From: Chitinophaga sp. sic0106
GTDB taxonomy: Bacteria > Bacteroidota > Bacteroidia > Chitinophagales > Chitinophagaceae
DNA length: 64,000 nucleotides
Direction: 5' to 3'
Assembly (NCBI RefSeq): GCF_019219075.1
Contig: NZ_JAHUWJ010000023.1
Location: 41,892 to 105,891, forward strand
The notes under the pieces were generated by a model. It searched no databases and had not been told where the DNA came from. It was given only the letters and a program-made list of their open reading frames with translations. Made by a program: the position numbers and the translations under genes. Shown here piece after piece: positions 7,176 to 16,328 of the stretch. Within the stretch, counting starts at the first letter, position 1. Each line of letters begins with the position of its first letter.

Positions 7176-10100
7176 TTGAAATTTACCCTCCCGATCGGAT
7201 TTGTTGGAACGATTATCCTCTTTTTGCTGTCTACCTCCACCAGAGCGCAGCAAACAGCTAATCTAACTAATTATTCCCCGCTTAATTTCGCGGAGAATAA
7301 AGGACAATGGGATGCCCAGGTACGCTACAAATCCGACCTGGACGCAGCAGCGGTATTCCTGCTCAAAGACGGCTTCCGGTTTGTACTCCAGCATCCGGAC
7401 GACCTGGATAAAGTAGAAGAGTTTGTACACGGACATGTGCATAAATCTGATACACTTTATGTAAACGATCGTAAATATGTAGGCGACAAAGTAGTAGGCA
7501 CCATCGACAGAAAAGAACCGTTTCCAACGGCCATGCCTACCGTCAGAAACCACGCCTATACCGTTTCTTTCGTGAACGCTAACCCCAATGTTGTACTGGA
7601 ACCAGAAAAAAAACAGGAGTTCTATAACAACTACTTCATTGGCGATGACCGCTCCAAATGGGCCTCCCACGTGTCATCCTACCAGGGCGTGAATTACATC
7701 TCCCTATATAAAAATATTGACGCACATGTGTACTCCGAAGCCTCCAAACTCAAGTACGACATGATTGTGCACCCCGGCGGTAATCCGGATGAAATCCTCC
7801 TCAATTACGAGGGTGCCACCGGCATGGAAATCAAAAAAGGTCAACTGATTATCCACACCAGCGTTGGCGATGTTACGGAACAATTGCCCTATGCTTACCA
7901 ATACGTAAATGGTGAGCGTGTATCCGTAAAGGTTAGTTATAAACTTAGTGGTAATAAAGTCGGTTTTAAAATCAATAGTTCCTATAATAAGGATTACGAC
8001 CTTATCATCGATCCGGTGTATGTGTTTTCCACTGTTTCCGGCTCCCGCTCTGATAACTGGGGCTTTACCGCTACCTACGACGATGATGGTTTCTTCTACG
8101 GCGGTGGTATCGTGTTTGGCCGCGATTTCCCGGTTACCAATGGTGCCTACCAAACTTCTTATGGCGGTGGTGAAATAGACATAGGCATTCAGAAGTTTAC
8201 CCCCAATGGTACCGGCCTCGTGTACTGTACTTTCATTGGTGGCAGTGGTGCGGAACAACCACATTCGCTCTTTGTAAACAGAAATAAGCAACTGGTAATT
8301 TCGGGGAGAACAAAATCCGGCAATTACCCCATGGATAAGTTAATTGGTAAACGCGGCGGTTGGGATATTGCCGTTTCCATGCTCTCCGCCGATGGCGGTA
8401 GTATGGTGGGGTCACTGGTGATCGGTGGTTCTGCCGATGATGGCGTGAACATGAGAGATCAGCGTGCCGGCGGCGCCACTGGCCTGCTGCGCAACTATGG
8501 CGACGATGCCCGCAGCGAAGTAGTGGTAGACGGTGCCGGCTATATTTATGTGGCCTCCTGTACCCGCTCCAGCGATTTTCCTGCCACCGGCGGCGCCTTC
8601 CAAACTACCCATGGTGGTAACCAGGATGGGGTGGTACTCAAATTAAACCCCATGTGCCAGGATGTGGTTTGGGCCTCCTACCTGGGTGGCAAAGGCGATG
8701 ACGCCGCATTTGTGATTGCATTAAACGATCTGCAATCGCTCTACGTGGCAGGTGGTACCAATAGCGACGACTTTAAAGTAACCGCCTCCGTGGCCGGCCC
8801 CACTTTTACCGGTGGCGCCTGCGATGGTTTTATTGCACATATTTCCAGTGATGGTTCCGCCATTCAGCAGGCCACCTATGTAGGCTCTACAGACGGTATG
8901 GCCGATCAGATCTATGGTATCCAGCTGGATAATAACGGTTACGTATATGTGACAGGAACTACCGAGGGAGTATGGCCAATCAAACAACCAGCCGGCACTG
9001 CCACGTTCTTTAACCAGAACTCTGCGCAGTTCATTATGAAGTTCCAGCCCAACCTCTCGGACGTCGTGTATTCGACCACGTTTGGTAAAGCAAGAACCTC
9101 TTCGCGACTGCCTTCCATCAGTCCTACCGCTTTCCTGGTGGACCGCTGCGAAAATGTCTACGTTTCCGGATGGGGTGGCGGTATCAACCCGGCAGAAGGT
9201 TACCCCAACTCCGGTGTGGGCGGATTGCCCCTGAAAAATCCATTACAGAACCTGACAGACGGTATGGATTTTTATTTTATTGTGTTACAGAAAGATGTGA
9301 CCGACATCCTGTTTGGTAGCTACTTTGGTGGCTCAGGGTTGTTTGAACACGTGGATGGCGGTACCAGCCGGTTCGACAGAAATGGGATTATCTACCAGGG
9401 CATCTGTGCCTGGTGCCAGACCGGTAGCGACTCCCGCCCACGCTATCCTACCACCCCTGGCGCCTACAGCAGCACGCCTCCGCGCTCCTGCAACTATGGT
9501 GCACTCAAAATCGCTTTCAACCTCGACGGGGTGAAAGCAGGGATCAAGACGCTGGAAAGAAAAAATAATTATTGCATACCCGAAACCATTACTTTCATTG
9601 ATACCACACAGGTGTATGTGAATACATCCTTCTACCGCTGGGACTTTGGTGATGGTAGTCCGGAAGTTACCGGCAATGCGCTGGATACGGTTACGCACCC
9701 TTATCCGAACGTGGGCACTTATACAGTCCGACTCATCAAATCCGATGCAAGCACCTGTAACGGGGCAGATACTGCATACATACAGGTTAAACTGGGAACC
9801 AACCGCGCTACGCTGGACCTGGTAGCTAATCGCCTCCCGCCGTGTGAGTCGCTGGAATACGAGTTCCTGAACAACTCCAACCCGGGTTCCGGTGCCTTCA
9901 GGGACAGTTCGTTTATTTTCAATTATGGGGATGGGCCTGCGGTGTATGTGCTCCAGAATCCGCCTACCTTCCCATTCAAACATACTTATCCCGGACCAGG
10001 ATTGTATAACGTGTCGCTGATGCTGCGGGATACTAATTTCTGTAATGCGCCGGAAGTACTGAATCTTCCATTGCGTGTAGCCGTAAACGTTACAGCACAG

Positions 10101-10847
10101 TTTGAAATGCCGGATACCGTTTGTGTGGGTGAAACAATCAAGCTGGATAATACCTCGCTCGGTGGACAAACCTTCCTGTGGACTTTCGGGGATGATAACT
10201 CCCAATCCACTGACCCTTATCCGCTGCATACCTTTAACGTGCCTGGTACTTTTGATGTGAAGCTGGTAGCTACGGATCTTACCACCTGTAACGAAAAGGA
10301 CAGTATCGTTCAAAAGGTGCTGGTAGCACCGCTGCCGGTGGCTGATTTTGAATTTACGCCTAACAAGGCCATAGAAAATACGCCGGTTACCTTTACGAAT
10401 AACAGTTCGGGTGCACAGTCTTATCTCTGGAATTTTGGAGATGGAGATACCACTTCGGTAGCCAATCCGGTACATCAGTTTAATACCACCGGTACATTCA
10501 CGGTTTGTTTGACAGCTTCCAATCCGGAAGGTTGCGCCCATACCACCTGTAAGGATGTGAATGCGATTGTGGTGCCATTATTTGATGTGCCAAATGCATT
10601 TTCACCGAACAACGACGGTATAAATGATGTATTTTATATCAAGGCATTTGCGGTGGCCAAATTCAACCTGAAAATCTTTAGTCGCTGGGGACAACTGATG
10701 TTCGAAACCAATGATTTCAGGCAGGGCTGGGATGGTAAGTTTAAAGGAGAAGTAATGCCTATGGATGCATACGCATACGTAGTGAGTTTAGAATTTAACG
10801 ATGGCACCAAAGGTAGCCGTCAGGGTAGTGTAACCTTGTTAAGATGA
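7176..10847 (+). CDS. T9SS-secreted beta-propeller/PKD surface protein with CHU_C domain
   Basis: This 1223-aa secreted surface protein opens with a signal peptide ending TRAQ-Q and a DUF7948-like N-terminal region (FAENKGQWDAQVRYKS). A long stretch of SBBP-type beta-propeller repeats follows (recurring 'DIAVS', 'GSGAEQPHS', 'YLGGKGDDAAF' units, about 270-800). Next come about four PKD-like domains (WDFGDGSPE, FNYGDGPA, WTFGDDNS, WNFGDGDTT). It ends in a type B T9SS sorting domain (FSPNNDGINDVF, FSRWGQ, WDGKFKGE). The start is TTG, giving M-K-F-T-L; no ATG precedes the signal peptide. A PorP gene follows after 6 nt, the usual partner. The role is probably adhesion or polymer binding; the ligand is unknown. 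Confidence 0.88.
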   Translation: MKFTLPIGFVGTIILFLLSTSTRAQQTANLTNYSPLNFAENKGQWDAQVRYKSDLDAAAVFLLKDGFRFVLQHPDDLDKVEEFVHGHVHKSDTLYVNDRKYVGDKVVGTIDRKEPFPTAMPTVRNHAYTVSFVNANPNVVLEPEKKQEFYNNYFIGDDRSKWASHVSSYQGVNYISLYKNIDAHVYSEASKLKYDMIVHPGGNPDEILLNYEGATGMEIKKGQLIIHTSVGDVTEQLPYAYQYVNGERVSVKVSYKLSGNKVGFKINSSYNKDYDLIIDPVYVFSTVSGSRSDNWGFTATYDDDGFFYGGGIVFGRDFPVTNGAYQTSYGGGEIDIGIQKFTPNGTGLVYCTFIGGSGAEQPHSLFVNRNKQLVISGRTKSGNYPMDKLIGKRGGWDIAVSMLSADGGSMVGSLVIGGSADDGVNMRDQRAGGATGLLRNYGDDARSEVVVDGAGYIYVASCTRSSDFPATGGAFQTTHGGNQDGVVLKLNPMCQDVVWASYLGGKGDDAAFVIALNDLQSLYVAGGTNSDDFKVTASVAGPTFTGGACDGFIAHISSDGSAIQQATYVGSTDGMADQIYGIQLDNNGYVYVTGTTEGVWPIKQPAGTATFFNQNSAQFIMKFQPNLSDVVYSTTFGKARTSSRLPSISPTAFLVDRCENVYVSGWGGGINPAEGYPNSGVGGLPLKNPLQNLTDGMDFYFIVLQKDVTDILFGSYFGGSGLFEHVDGGTSRFDRNGIIYQGICAWCQTGSDSRPRYPTTPGAYSSTPPRSCNYGALKIAFNLDGVKAGIKTLERKNNYCIPETITFIDTTQVYVNTSFYRWDFGDGSPEVTGNALDTVTHPYPNVGTYTVRLIKSDASTCNGADTAYIQVKLGTNRATLDLVANRLPPCESLEYEFLNNSNPGSGAFRDSSFIFNYGDGPAVYVLQNPPTFPFKHTYPGPGLYNVSLMLRDTNFCNAPEVLNLPLRVAVNVTAQFEMPDTVCVGETIKLDNTSLGGQTFLWTFGDDNSQSTDPYPLHTFNVPGTFDVKLVATDLTTCNEKDSIVQKVLVAPLPVADFEFTPNKAIENTPVTFTNNSSGAQSYLWNFGDGDTTSVANPVHQFNTTGTFTVCLTASNPEGCAHTTCKDVNAIVVPLFDVPNAFSPNNDGINDVFYIKAFAVAKFNLKIFSRWGQLMFETNDFRQGWDGKFKGEVMPMDAYAYVVSLEFNDGTKGSRQGSVTLLR

Positions 10848-10853
10848 TGACCC

Positions 10854-11876
10854 ATGAAGCAGCTAGTTAAAATCGCAGCGGGCATGTTCCTGTTGCTAAC
10901 CACCGGATTGAATGGCTATTCCCAGGACCTGCATTTTTCGCAGTTCTTCAACTCGCCGTTGACTACCAACCCTGCCAATACAGGGTTTATTCCGGATGGT
11001 AACTATCGTATTGGGGTCAATTATCGCGATCAGTGGACATCTATTCCGGTACCTTATAAAACGATGTCAGTGTTTGGCGACTGGCAACTATTCCGGGACC
11101 GCCTGGAGTATGGCTGGGTAGGTTTGGGAGGCGTGATACTCCGTGATGTGGCGGGGGCGGGAAATCTCTCTTCCACCAAGGCATACGGATCTATTGCCTA
11201 TCACCAGTTGCTGGGCAACAGTAGTTTACTCTCCCTCGGTTTCAATGCAGGTACGGCCAATAAAAGAGTGGACATAACCAAGCTGGTTTTTGGTGACCAG
11301 TGGAATGGTAAATTCTTTGATGCGCGGGTACCTACCGCCGAACCTATCAATGCATCCAGTACCAATTACTTTGATTTACAGGTAGGTATGAACTATGCCT
11401 ACTTTCCAACCGATAATATTTATGTGAATGCCGGGTTTTCCGTGCACCATGTGAATAAGCCACGCGAAACCTTTTATGATTCGGATAACATTGTTCCCCG
11501 CCGCTACATTGGCTTTCTGAATGCCAGTATCAAGGTGAGCGACATGGTAATACTCAACCCCGGTGCATATTACAGTAAGCAGGTAAATACTTCGGAGCTG
11601 GCGGTGGGCATGCATGCTGCCTACAATGTTTCCGGTGATGGTTCACAGCAGGCCTACGGCGGTATTTACTATCGGGGCAACGATGCGGTGATTGCCATGG
11701 TAGGTTACCAGTTAAGTACGGTGAAGCTCATGTTCAGCTATGATGTAACCACCTCACAGCTCTCTGCTGCCAACAGCCGCAGGGGGGCTTATGAAATCGG
11801 CATCATCTACACTGGCTTATACCGGAACCGTGCATTTACCGATGCAGTAAGGTCTACCTTCTGCCCTTCGTTCTAA
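10854..11876 (+). CDS. PorP/SprF family type IX secretion outer-membrane protein
   Basis: Members are outer-membrane beta-barrels that anchor or assist export of a neighbouring CHU_C-tailed protein. The 340 aa comprise a signal peptide (ending YSQ), the family opening DLHFSQFFNSPLTTNPANTGF, the NYRDQW motif and a C-terminal barrel strand. It is co-transcribed with the upstream PKD gene (6-nt gap), so that protein is its likely client. It is a paralogue of the gene at 26901. Confidence 0.92.
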   Translation: MKQLVKIAAGMFLLLTTGLNGYSQDLHFSQFFNSPLTTNPANTGFIPDGNYRIGVNYRDQWTSIPVPYKTMSVFGDWQLFRDRLEYGWVGLGGVILRDVAGAGNLSSTKAYGSIAYHQLLGNSSLLSLGFNAGTANKRVDITKLVFGDQWNGKFFDARVPTAEPINASSTNYFDLQVGMNYAYFPTDNIYVNAGFSVHHVNKPRETFYDSDNIVPRRYIGFLNASIKVSDMVILNPGAYYSKQVNTSELAVGMHAAYNVSGDGSQQAYGGIYYRGNDAVIAMVGYQLSTVKLMFSYDVTTSQLSAANSRRGAYEIGIIYTGLYRNRAFTDAVRSTFCPSF

Positions 11877-11893
11877 ATTTTCTGCTTATTGAT

Positions 11894-11901
11894 TACTTTT
11901 G
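11894..11901 (+). promoter_or_regulatory. -7 box upstream of the GlcD-type oxidase (near-leaderless)
   Basis: TACTTTTG matches TAnnTTTG with only 4 nt to the ATG at 11906. Confidence 0.5.
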
Positions 11902-11905
11902 TTAC

Positions 11906-13315
11906 ATGACCACATTGAATAAGGTAACTGCTGCGCATATTGCGGCATTACGTGAAATAGCAGGAGACAAAAATGTGCTGGTGGATGAGGAGAGCTTAGA
12001 CCGCTATGCACAGGACGAAACCGAAGATTTACACTTCCTGCCGGAGGTGGTGGTAAAGCCGGAAACCACGGACCAGGTAAGCAAAATTATGCAGCTCTGT
12101 CAGCAGGAACTGCTGCCCGTAACCCCACGTGGTGGCGGTACTGGCCTTAGTGGCGGCGCACTGCCGCAGTTGGGAGGGGTGCTCCTATCCATGGAAAGAT
12201 TTAATAAGATTATTGAGATAGACGAAAGGAATCTGCAGGTAACCACCGAACCGGGAGTTATCACAGAAGTGCTCCAAAATACCGTAAAGGAAAAAGGGCT
12301 GTTTTACCCGCCTGATCCCAGCAGCAGGGGTACCTGTTTTATAGGTGGAAATATCGCTGAAAATTCAGGTGGGCCTAAGGCTGTGAAATATGGTGTGGTA
12401 AAGGATTACGTGCTAAACCTGGAAGTGGTGTTGCCATCCGGGGAGGTGATCTGGACAGGCGCAAATGTATTGAAGAATTCCACCGGCTATAACCTCACGC
12501 AACTGATCGTGGGCAGTGAAGGCACTTTGGGCATTGTTACCAAAATAGTACTGCGCCTCATTCCTTTGCCTACAAACGATTTGCTGATGCTGGTGCCGTT
12601 CCGGTCGGCGGAAAGTGCCTGCGCAGCGGTGAGTGCGATTTTCAGGGCAGGTTATACCCCAAGTGCCATGGAGTTTATGGAACGGGATGCCTTACTGTGG
12701 GTAACCCGGTTTGTGGATGCATCTACAGTGCAAATTGAAGATGATATCCAGGCGCATTTGCTGATTGAAGTAGACGGTAATTACCCGGAAGTGCTGATGC
12801 AGGAAATGGAAGGCATTGCCGGTATTGTGGAAGGATATGATATCGGGGAGATATTATTTGCGGAAGACTCCACTCAAAAGGATGAGTTGTGGAAGTTGCG
12901 CAGGAGAGTGGCGGAAGCAGTAAAGGCTAATTCTGTTTATAAGGAAGAAGACACGGTAGTACCAAGGGCGGAGCTGCCCGTACTGCTCAAAGGCGTTAAG
13001 GAGATAGGGGCGAAATACGGGTTTCATTCAGTATGCTATGGCCATGCCGGCGATGGTAATCTGCATGTAAACATCATCCGTGGCAGTCTGACGGAGGAAC
13101 AGTGGAACGGCACGCTCACGGAGGGTATCCGCGAAATCTTCCAGCTGGTGAAAGCATTGAAGGGAACTATTTCCGGCGAACATGGCATTGGGCTGGTACA
13201 AAAGAATTACCTCGATATCGTGTTTGATGATACCTCCCTCCGTATTATGAAGCAAATAAAGCAGATATTTGATCCCAATAATATCCTCAACAGAGGAAAA
13301 ATATTTGACTGTTAA
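11906..13315 (+). CDS. GlcD-family FAD-linked 2-hydroxyacid oxidase/dehydrogenase
   Basis: A flavin enzyme of the glycolate oxidase GlcD / D-lactate dehydrogenase group, which oxidises a 2-hydroxy acid to the 2-keto acid. The 469 aa show the PCMH-type FAD domain first (PRGGGTGLSGGALP at about 73-86, PPDPSSRGTCFIGGNIAENSGG-type loop, GSEGTLGIVT) and an FAD-oxidase C-terminal domain with CYGHAGDGNLHVN and GEHGIG, which carry conserved His residues. No GlcE or GlcF partner is nearby, so the physiological acid (glycolate, D-lactate or other) cannot be set. Its own promoter box sits directly before the ATG. Confidence 0.88.
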   Translation: MTTLNKVTAAHIAALREIAGDKNVLVDEESLDRYAQDETEDLHFLPEVVVKPETTDQVSKIMQLCQQELLPVTPRGGGTGLSGGALPQLGGVLLSMERFNKIIEIDERNLQVTTEPGVITEVLQNTVKEKGLFYPPDPSSRGTCFIGGNIAENSGGPKAVKYGVVKDYVLNLEVVLPSGEVIWTGANVLKNSTGYNLTQLIVGSEGTLGIVTKIVLRLIPLPTNDLLMLVPFRSAESACAAVSAIFRAGYTPSAMEFMERDALLWVTRFVDASTVQIEDDIQAHLLIEVDGNYPEVLMQEMEGIAGIVEGYDIGEILFAEDSTQKDELWKLRRRVAEAVKANSVYKEEDTVVPRAELPVLLKGVKEIGAKYGFHSVCYGHAGDGNLHVNIIRGSLTEEQWNGTLTEGIREIFQLVKALKGTISGEHGIGLVQKNYLDIVFDDTSLRIMKQIKQIFDPNNILNRGKIFDC

Positions 13316-13325
13316 ATACCGATAT

Positions 13326-13955
13326 ATGAAGAAACTGCTTTTGGGTTTGTTTTTAATGGCCGGCATACAGTCGGTGAATGCCCAGTATTATCAGACTGAC
13401 GCTACCCGCCGCCAGGGCCCAGCACAAGCGCAGCAGGCCCCTGCCGCTCAAAAAGGATTTGACCCCAATCGCCTGATTGTGGGAGGTTCCATTGGTGCGG
13501 TATTTGGCGACTATACCAATGTAAATATCAGTCCGCTGGCAGGTTACCGGTTTAACGATTATATTGCCGCCGGTGCCAATATCAACGCCCAATACGGCCA
13601 GATTCGTTATCGCGATATTTATGATGTAACCACCGAACGCAATACCTACACCATCTTTGGTGGTGGCGTATGGGGACGTGTATATCCTATACCACAGCTG
13701 TTCGTGCATGTACAGCCGGAATACAACGGGATTTCTGAAAAAAGCACTATTTACGATTATCCCAACCTGGGGGATAAGTCCACTTTTAAATCCAACTACG
13801 GTGTGCCTAGTTTACTGCTGGGCGCAGGTTATACGCAAGGCGTAGGCGGCAGGGTAGGCATCAGTTTCTCTGTGCTCTATGATGTACTCCAGGACGACCG
13901 TTCTCCTTACAACAATCAACTGATTTACAGAGCCGGCGTAGGCATGGGCTTCTAA
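13326..13955 (+). CDS. Secreted outer-membrane beta-barrel domain protein
   Basis: The 209-aa protein has a clear signal peptide (MKKLLLGLFLMAGIQSVNA-Q). A Q/A-rich linker leads into glycine- and aromatic-rich alternating strands (FDPNRLIVGGSIGAVFGDYTN, PLAGYRFNDYIAAGANI) typical of small outer-membrane barrels. The ATG at 13326 is chosen because the signal peptide begins there; the frame stays open upstream but overlaps the oxidase. It lies 10 nt after the oxidase stop, so it may be co-transcribed. No specific function is recognisable. Confidence 0.75.
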   Translation: MKKLLLGLFLMAGIQSVNAQYYQTDATRRQGPAQAQQAPAAQKGFDPNRLIVGGSIGAVFGDYTNVNISPLAGYRFNDYIAAGANINAQYGQIRYRDIYDVTTERNTYTIFGGGVWGRVYPIPQLFVHVQPEYNGISEKSTIYDYPNLGDKSTFKSNYGVPSLLLGAGYTQGVGGRVGISFSVLYDVLQDDRSPYNNQLIYRAGVGMGF

Positions 13956-14040
13956 TTACTGCATATTCCCAAGTGGAAAGGGTTAGATTAACCCTGTGTT
14001 AAATGTTTATAAATGCTAAACTTTATTTTAGTATGAATAC

Positions 14041-14048
14041 TACCTTTG
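14041..14048 (+). promoter_or_regulatory. -7 box upstream of the phosphonatase-like operon
   Basis: TACCTTTG matches TAnnTTTG, 24 nt before the ATG at 14073. Confidence 0.5.
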
Positions 14049-14072
14049 TGTGGTAATTATAAACTTAGCCAG

Positions 14073-14750
14073 ATGGGAATACAGTTAGCTGTTTTTGATA
14101 TTGCGGGCACCACCCTGCATGATGAGTCCAATGTTGCCCTGGTATTGCAACAGGCGTTAAAAACCGCCGGTGTGGATGTGACGGTGGACGAGGTAAATGA
14201 AGTGATGGGATATGCCAAGCCCTTTGCGATCCGTTACCTGCTGCGCGCCAGGCAGCATCCGCGTTATAACGATGACGCCTATATCCTGGAACTGCATGCC
14301 CTTTTTGTGAACAATATGAAATCGCACTATGCCACTAATCCGGCGGTTCGTGAAAAAGAAGGCGTATCGGAAGTATTTGCAGCGCTGAAGCGGAAAGGCA
14401 TCAAAATAGCGCTGGATACGGGTTTCGACAGAGATATCACCAATGTGATTTTACAACGTACCGGCTGGCAGGCAAACGGCCTCGTAGATGCCGTAGCCAC
14501 CAGCGATGAAGTACCGCACGGCCGCCCTTACCCGTACATGATCTATCGCATCATGGAGCAGCTGGAAATTGCCAGCATAGCGCAGGTAGCAAAAATCGGT
14601 GACACCACCTCCGACCTGGAAGAGGGCACCAATGCAGGATGCGCAGTTGTAGCAGGTGTTACCACCGGCGCCTACACCCGTGAGGAGCTGGCCAGAGGCC
14701 CGCATACACACCTGATCGCACAACTCGACGAATTACTCCACATCATCTAA
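14073..14750 (+). CDS. Phosphonatase-like HAD hydrolase (PhnX-like)
   Basis: A HAD-superfamily hydrolase close to phosphonoacetaldehyde hydrolase, which breaks the C-P bond to give acetaldehyde and phosphate. The 225 aa contain FDIAGTT (nucleophile Asp9; PhnX has FDWAGTT), a helical cap, DTGFDR (motif II), DEVPHGRPYPYM, and KIGDTTSDLEEGTNAG (motif IV). In the cap, MGYAK puts Lys49 where PhnX has its Schiff-base lysine (MGLLK). The ATG at 14073 is favoured over an upstream GTG that overlaps the promoter box. It is the first gene of a two-gene operon with an FAD oxidoreductase (16-nt gap); this pairing is recurrent (TIGR03351 with TIGR03364). True substrate unproven. Confidence 0.85.
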   Translation: MGIQLAVFDIAGTTLHDESNVALVLQQALKTAGVDVTVDEVNEVMGYAKPFAIRYLLRARQHPRYNDDAYILELHALFVNNMKSHYATNPAVREKEGVSEVFAALKRKGIKIALDTGFDRDITNVILQRTGWQANGLVDAVATSDEVPHGRPYPYMIYRIMEQLEIASIAQVAKIGDTTSDLEEGTNAGCAVVAGVTTGAYTREELARGPHTHLIAQLDELLHII

Positions 14751-14766
14751 AAATATTTTCAACACC

Positions 14767-15906
14767 ATGCAACAGCAACAGGCGGAGGTAGCCGTAATAG
14801 GCGCAGGTATTGTAGGCCTGGCCATGGCTTACAAACTGGCCAAACAAGGCAGAAAGGTCGTATTATTTGAACGTAACAGTAAAGCCATCAGCGCCAGCAT
14901 ACGCAATTTCGGGCTGGTATGGCCCATCGGGCAAACCGCAGGTAAAATGTATAACCGCGCCATGCACAGCCGTGAAACATGGCTGGAACTGGCCGCAGCC
15001 ACCGGTTTACAGTGTCAGCAAACCGGATCATTGCATCTCGCGTACAACCCGGATGAACTGGCCGTGCTGGAGGAATTCACAGGCAATGCCGCAGCCAATG
15101 GTTATGACTGTGCTTTAATATCTCCCGAAAAAATAACCGGATACTCCCAGGCGGTAAAGCAGCAAGGACTGCTGGGCGCCATGTGGAGCAAAACGGAAAT
15201 GACCGTAAACCCCCGACAGGCCAGTGCTACGATAGCGCAATACCTGGAAGAAGTGATGAAAGTAACGGTGCGTTTTGGCACTGCCGTAAATGGCATCAAC
15301 CTGCCTTATATTGAAACAAAGGACGAGCAATGGAAAGTGGATCAGGTGTATGTATGTAGTGGGGCCGACTTTGAAACCCTTTATCCTGCTGAGTTTTCTA
15401 AGGCATACCTCACTAAGTGCAAACTCCAGATGATGCGCACCGTGCCGCAGCCGGGCAACTGGCAGCTGGGCCCTGCACTCTGTGCAGGCCTTACTTTGCT
15501 GCATTATTCCGCCTTTAACAGCTGTACTACGCTGGAGGCTGTACGTAAACGTGCGGAAGCTGAAATGCCTGATTATATGAAATGGGGTATTCACCTGCTG
15601 ATTTCTCAAAACGGCGCGGGAGAGCTCACCATCGGGGATTCGCACGAGTATGGCCCCGACTTTGAACCATTCGATAAAGCGTTTATCAACGAGCTTATTC
15701 TCAAATACATGCATACGTTTCTACAGGCGCCTGATTTCACCATCCAGGAGCAGTGGCACGGCATTTATCCGAAACTGAAAAATGGCAATACTGACCTGGT
15801 TTTTGCGCCGGAAAAGGATGTGACCATCGTTAATGGCCTTGGTGGCGCCGGTATGACGCTGTCCTTCGGCCTCGCAGAAGAAATTGTAGCTGGTCGCTAC
15901 CAATAG
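14767..15906 (+). CDS. FAD-dependent oxidoreductase, TIGR03364-like, in the phosphonate operon
   Basis: A DAO-type flavoprotein of 379 aa. The N-terminus has the dinucleotide motif VAVIGAGIVGLAMAYKLAKQG and an acidic strand end (VVLFERN); the C-terminus has NGLGGAGMTLSFGLAEEIV, the second FAD contact. It is the family seen next to phosphonatase-like HAD enzymes. Related flavin oxidases convert aminoethylphosphonate or N-methyl forms to phosphonoacetaldehyde, so the likely flow is amine oxidation here, then C-P cleavage by the upstream gene. No phosphonate transporter or PhnW transaminase is in the window. The substrate is inferred, not shown. Confidence 0.82.
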   Translation: MQQQQAEVAVIGAGIVGLAMAYKLAKQGRKVVLFERNSKAISASIRNFGLVWPIGQTAGKMYNRAMHSRETWLELAAATGLQCQQTGSLHLAYNPDELAVLEEFTGNAAANGYDCALISPEKITGYSQAVKQQGLLGAMWSKTEMTVNPRQASATIAQYLEEVMKVTVRFGTAVNGINLPYIETKDEQWKVDQVYVCSGADFETLYPAEFSKAYLTKCKLQMMRTVPQPGNWQLGPALCAGLTLLHYSAFNSCTTLEAVRKRAEAEMPDYMKWGIHLLISQNGAGELTIGDSHEYGPDFEPFDKAFINELILKYMHTFLQAPDFTIQEQWHGIYPKLKNGNTDLVFAPEKDVTIVNGLGGAGMTLSFGLAEEIVAGRYQ

Positions 15907-15925
15907 TACAGTGAACAATCAAAAC

Positions 15926-15964
15926 ATGCCCTGCAGTGTGTGCTGTATGCACACTGTGGGGCAT
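15926..15964 (+). terminator. Imperfect hairpin after the phosphonate operon
   Basis: ATGCCC pairs with GGGCAT and CAGTGTG with CACACTG, with small internal bulges. There is no T-tract, so it may be a weak or Rho-assisted 3' end. Confidence 0.4.
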
Positions 15965-15965
15965 T

Positions 15966-16165
15966 CCCGTTTCTATACTTAGTGTATATACGTAAAACTA
16001 AAATTAGGTTATTGCCTAAATATGCAATAATTTAAGCCCCTATTAACCGTTATGAAAATTAGCCAGCTTCGCAACGTTTCTGCAGCATAGTATGAAGAGC
16101 TTTGCTGCACGTTCATAACGTGTTAAATGGAAAGCAGGTTTCTTTTGAGTTACCTGCTTTTTTTA
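15966..16165 (+). ncRNA. Candidate structured small RNA or orphan leader ending in a terminator
   Basis: No open reading frame of note is here, yet a good terminator (16131-16165) closes the segment. Just before it are mutually exclusive stems: a 7-bp pairing of 16081-16087 with 16103-16109, and a 6-bp hairpin CACGTT-CAT-AACGTG at 16108-16122. No convincing TAnnTTTG promoter was found, so it could instead be the long 3' UTR of the phosphonate operon. Confidence 0.3.
16131..16165 (+). terminator. Rho-independent terminator
   Basis: A 9-bp stem AAAGCAGGT/ACCTGCTTT with a 12-nt loop is followed by four more T. Confidence 0.75.
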
Positions 16166-16181
16166 TATCCTGCGTCTATTG

Positions 16182-16259
16182 CCGGTTCGGAGAAGGGCCA
16201 GTAGCCCTTCTCCGAACCGGGAGTTTCTCTCGCACCGAAGGTGCGAAAGAAACTCCCGG
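16182..16259. repeat. Paired-hairpin element P2
   Basis: First hairpin: 17-bp perfect stem (16182-16198 with 16204-16220), tip GGGC-CAGTA-GCCC. Second hairpin: 20-bp stem with one C-A mismatch (16217-16236 with 16240-16259), tip CACC-GAA-GGTG. CCGG occurs at 16182, 16217 and 16256, so the middle copy can pair to either side. On the minus strand the order is triloop hairpin first, then GGGC-N5-GCCC, as in P1. It sits between same-strand genes, downstream of a terminator. Confidence 0.85.
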
Positions 16260-16328
16260 CCAGTAAACAAAACAAGGTCCTTTCCCGCAAAAAAATCCTA
16301 AATTGAGCCTTAGCATAAATGACAAAGC

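Noticed and set aside
9333..10541. 402-aa open frame opposite the first PKD protein
   Set aside because: A shadow of a repeat-rich, GC-biased gene with no recognisable domain or start context.
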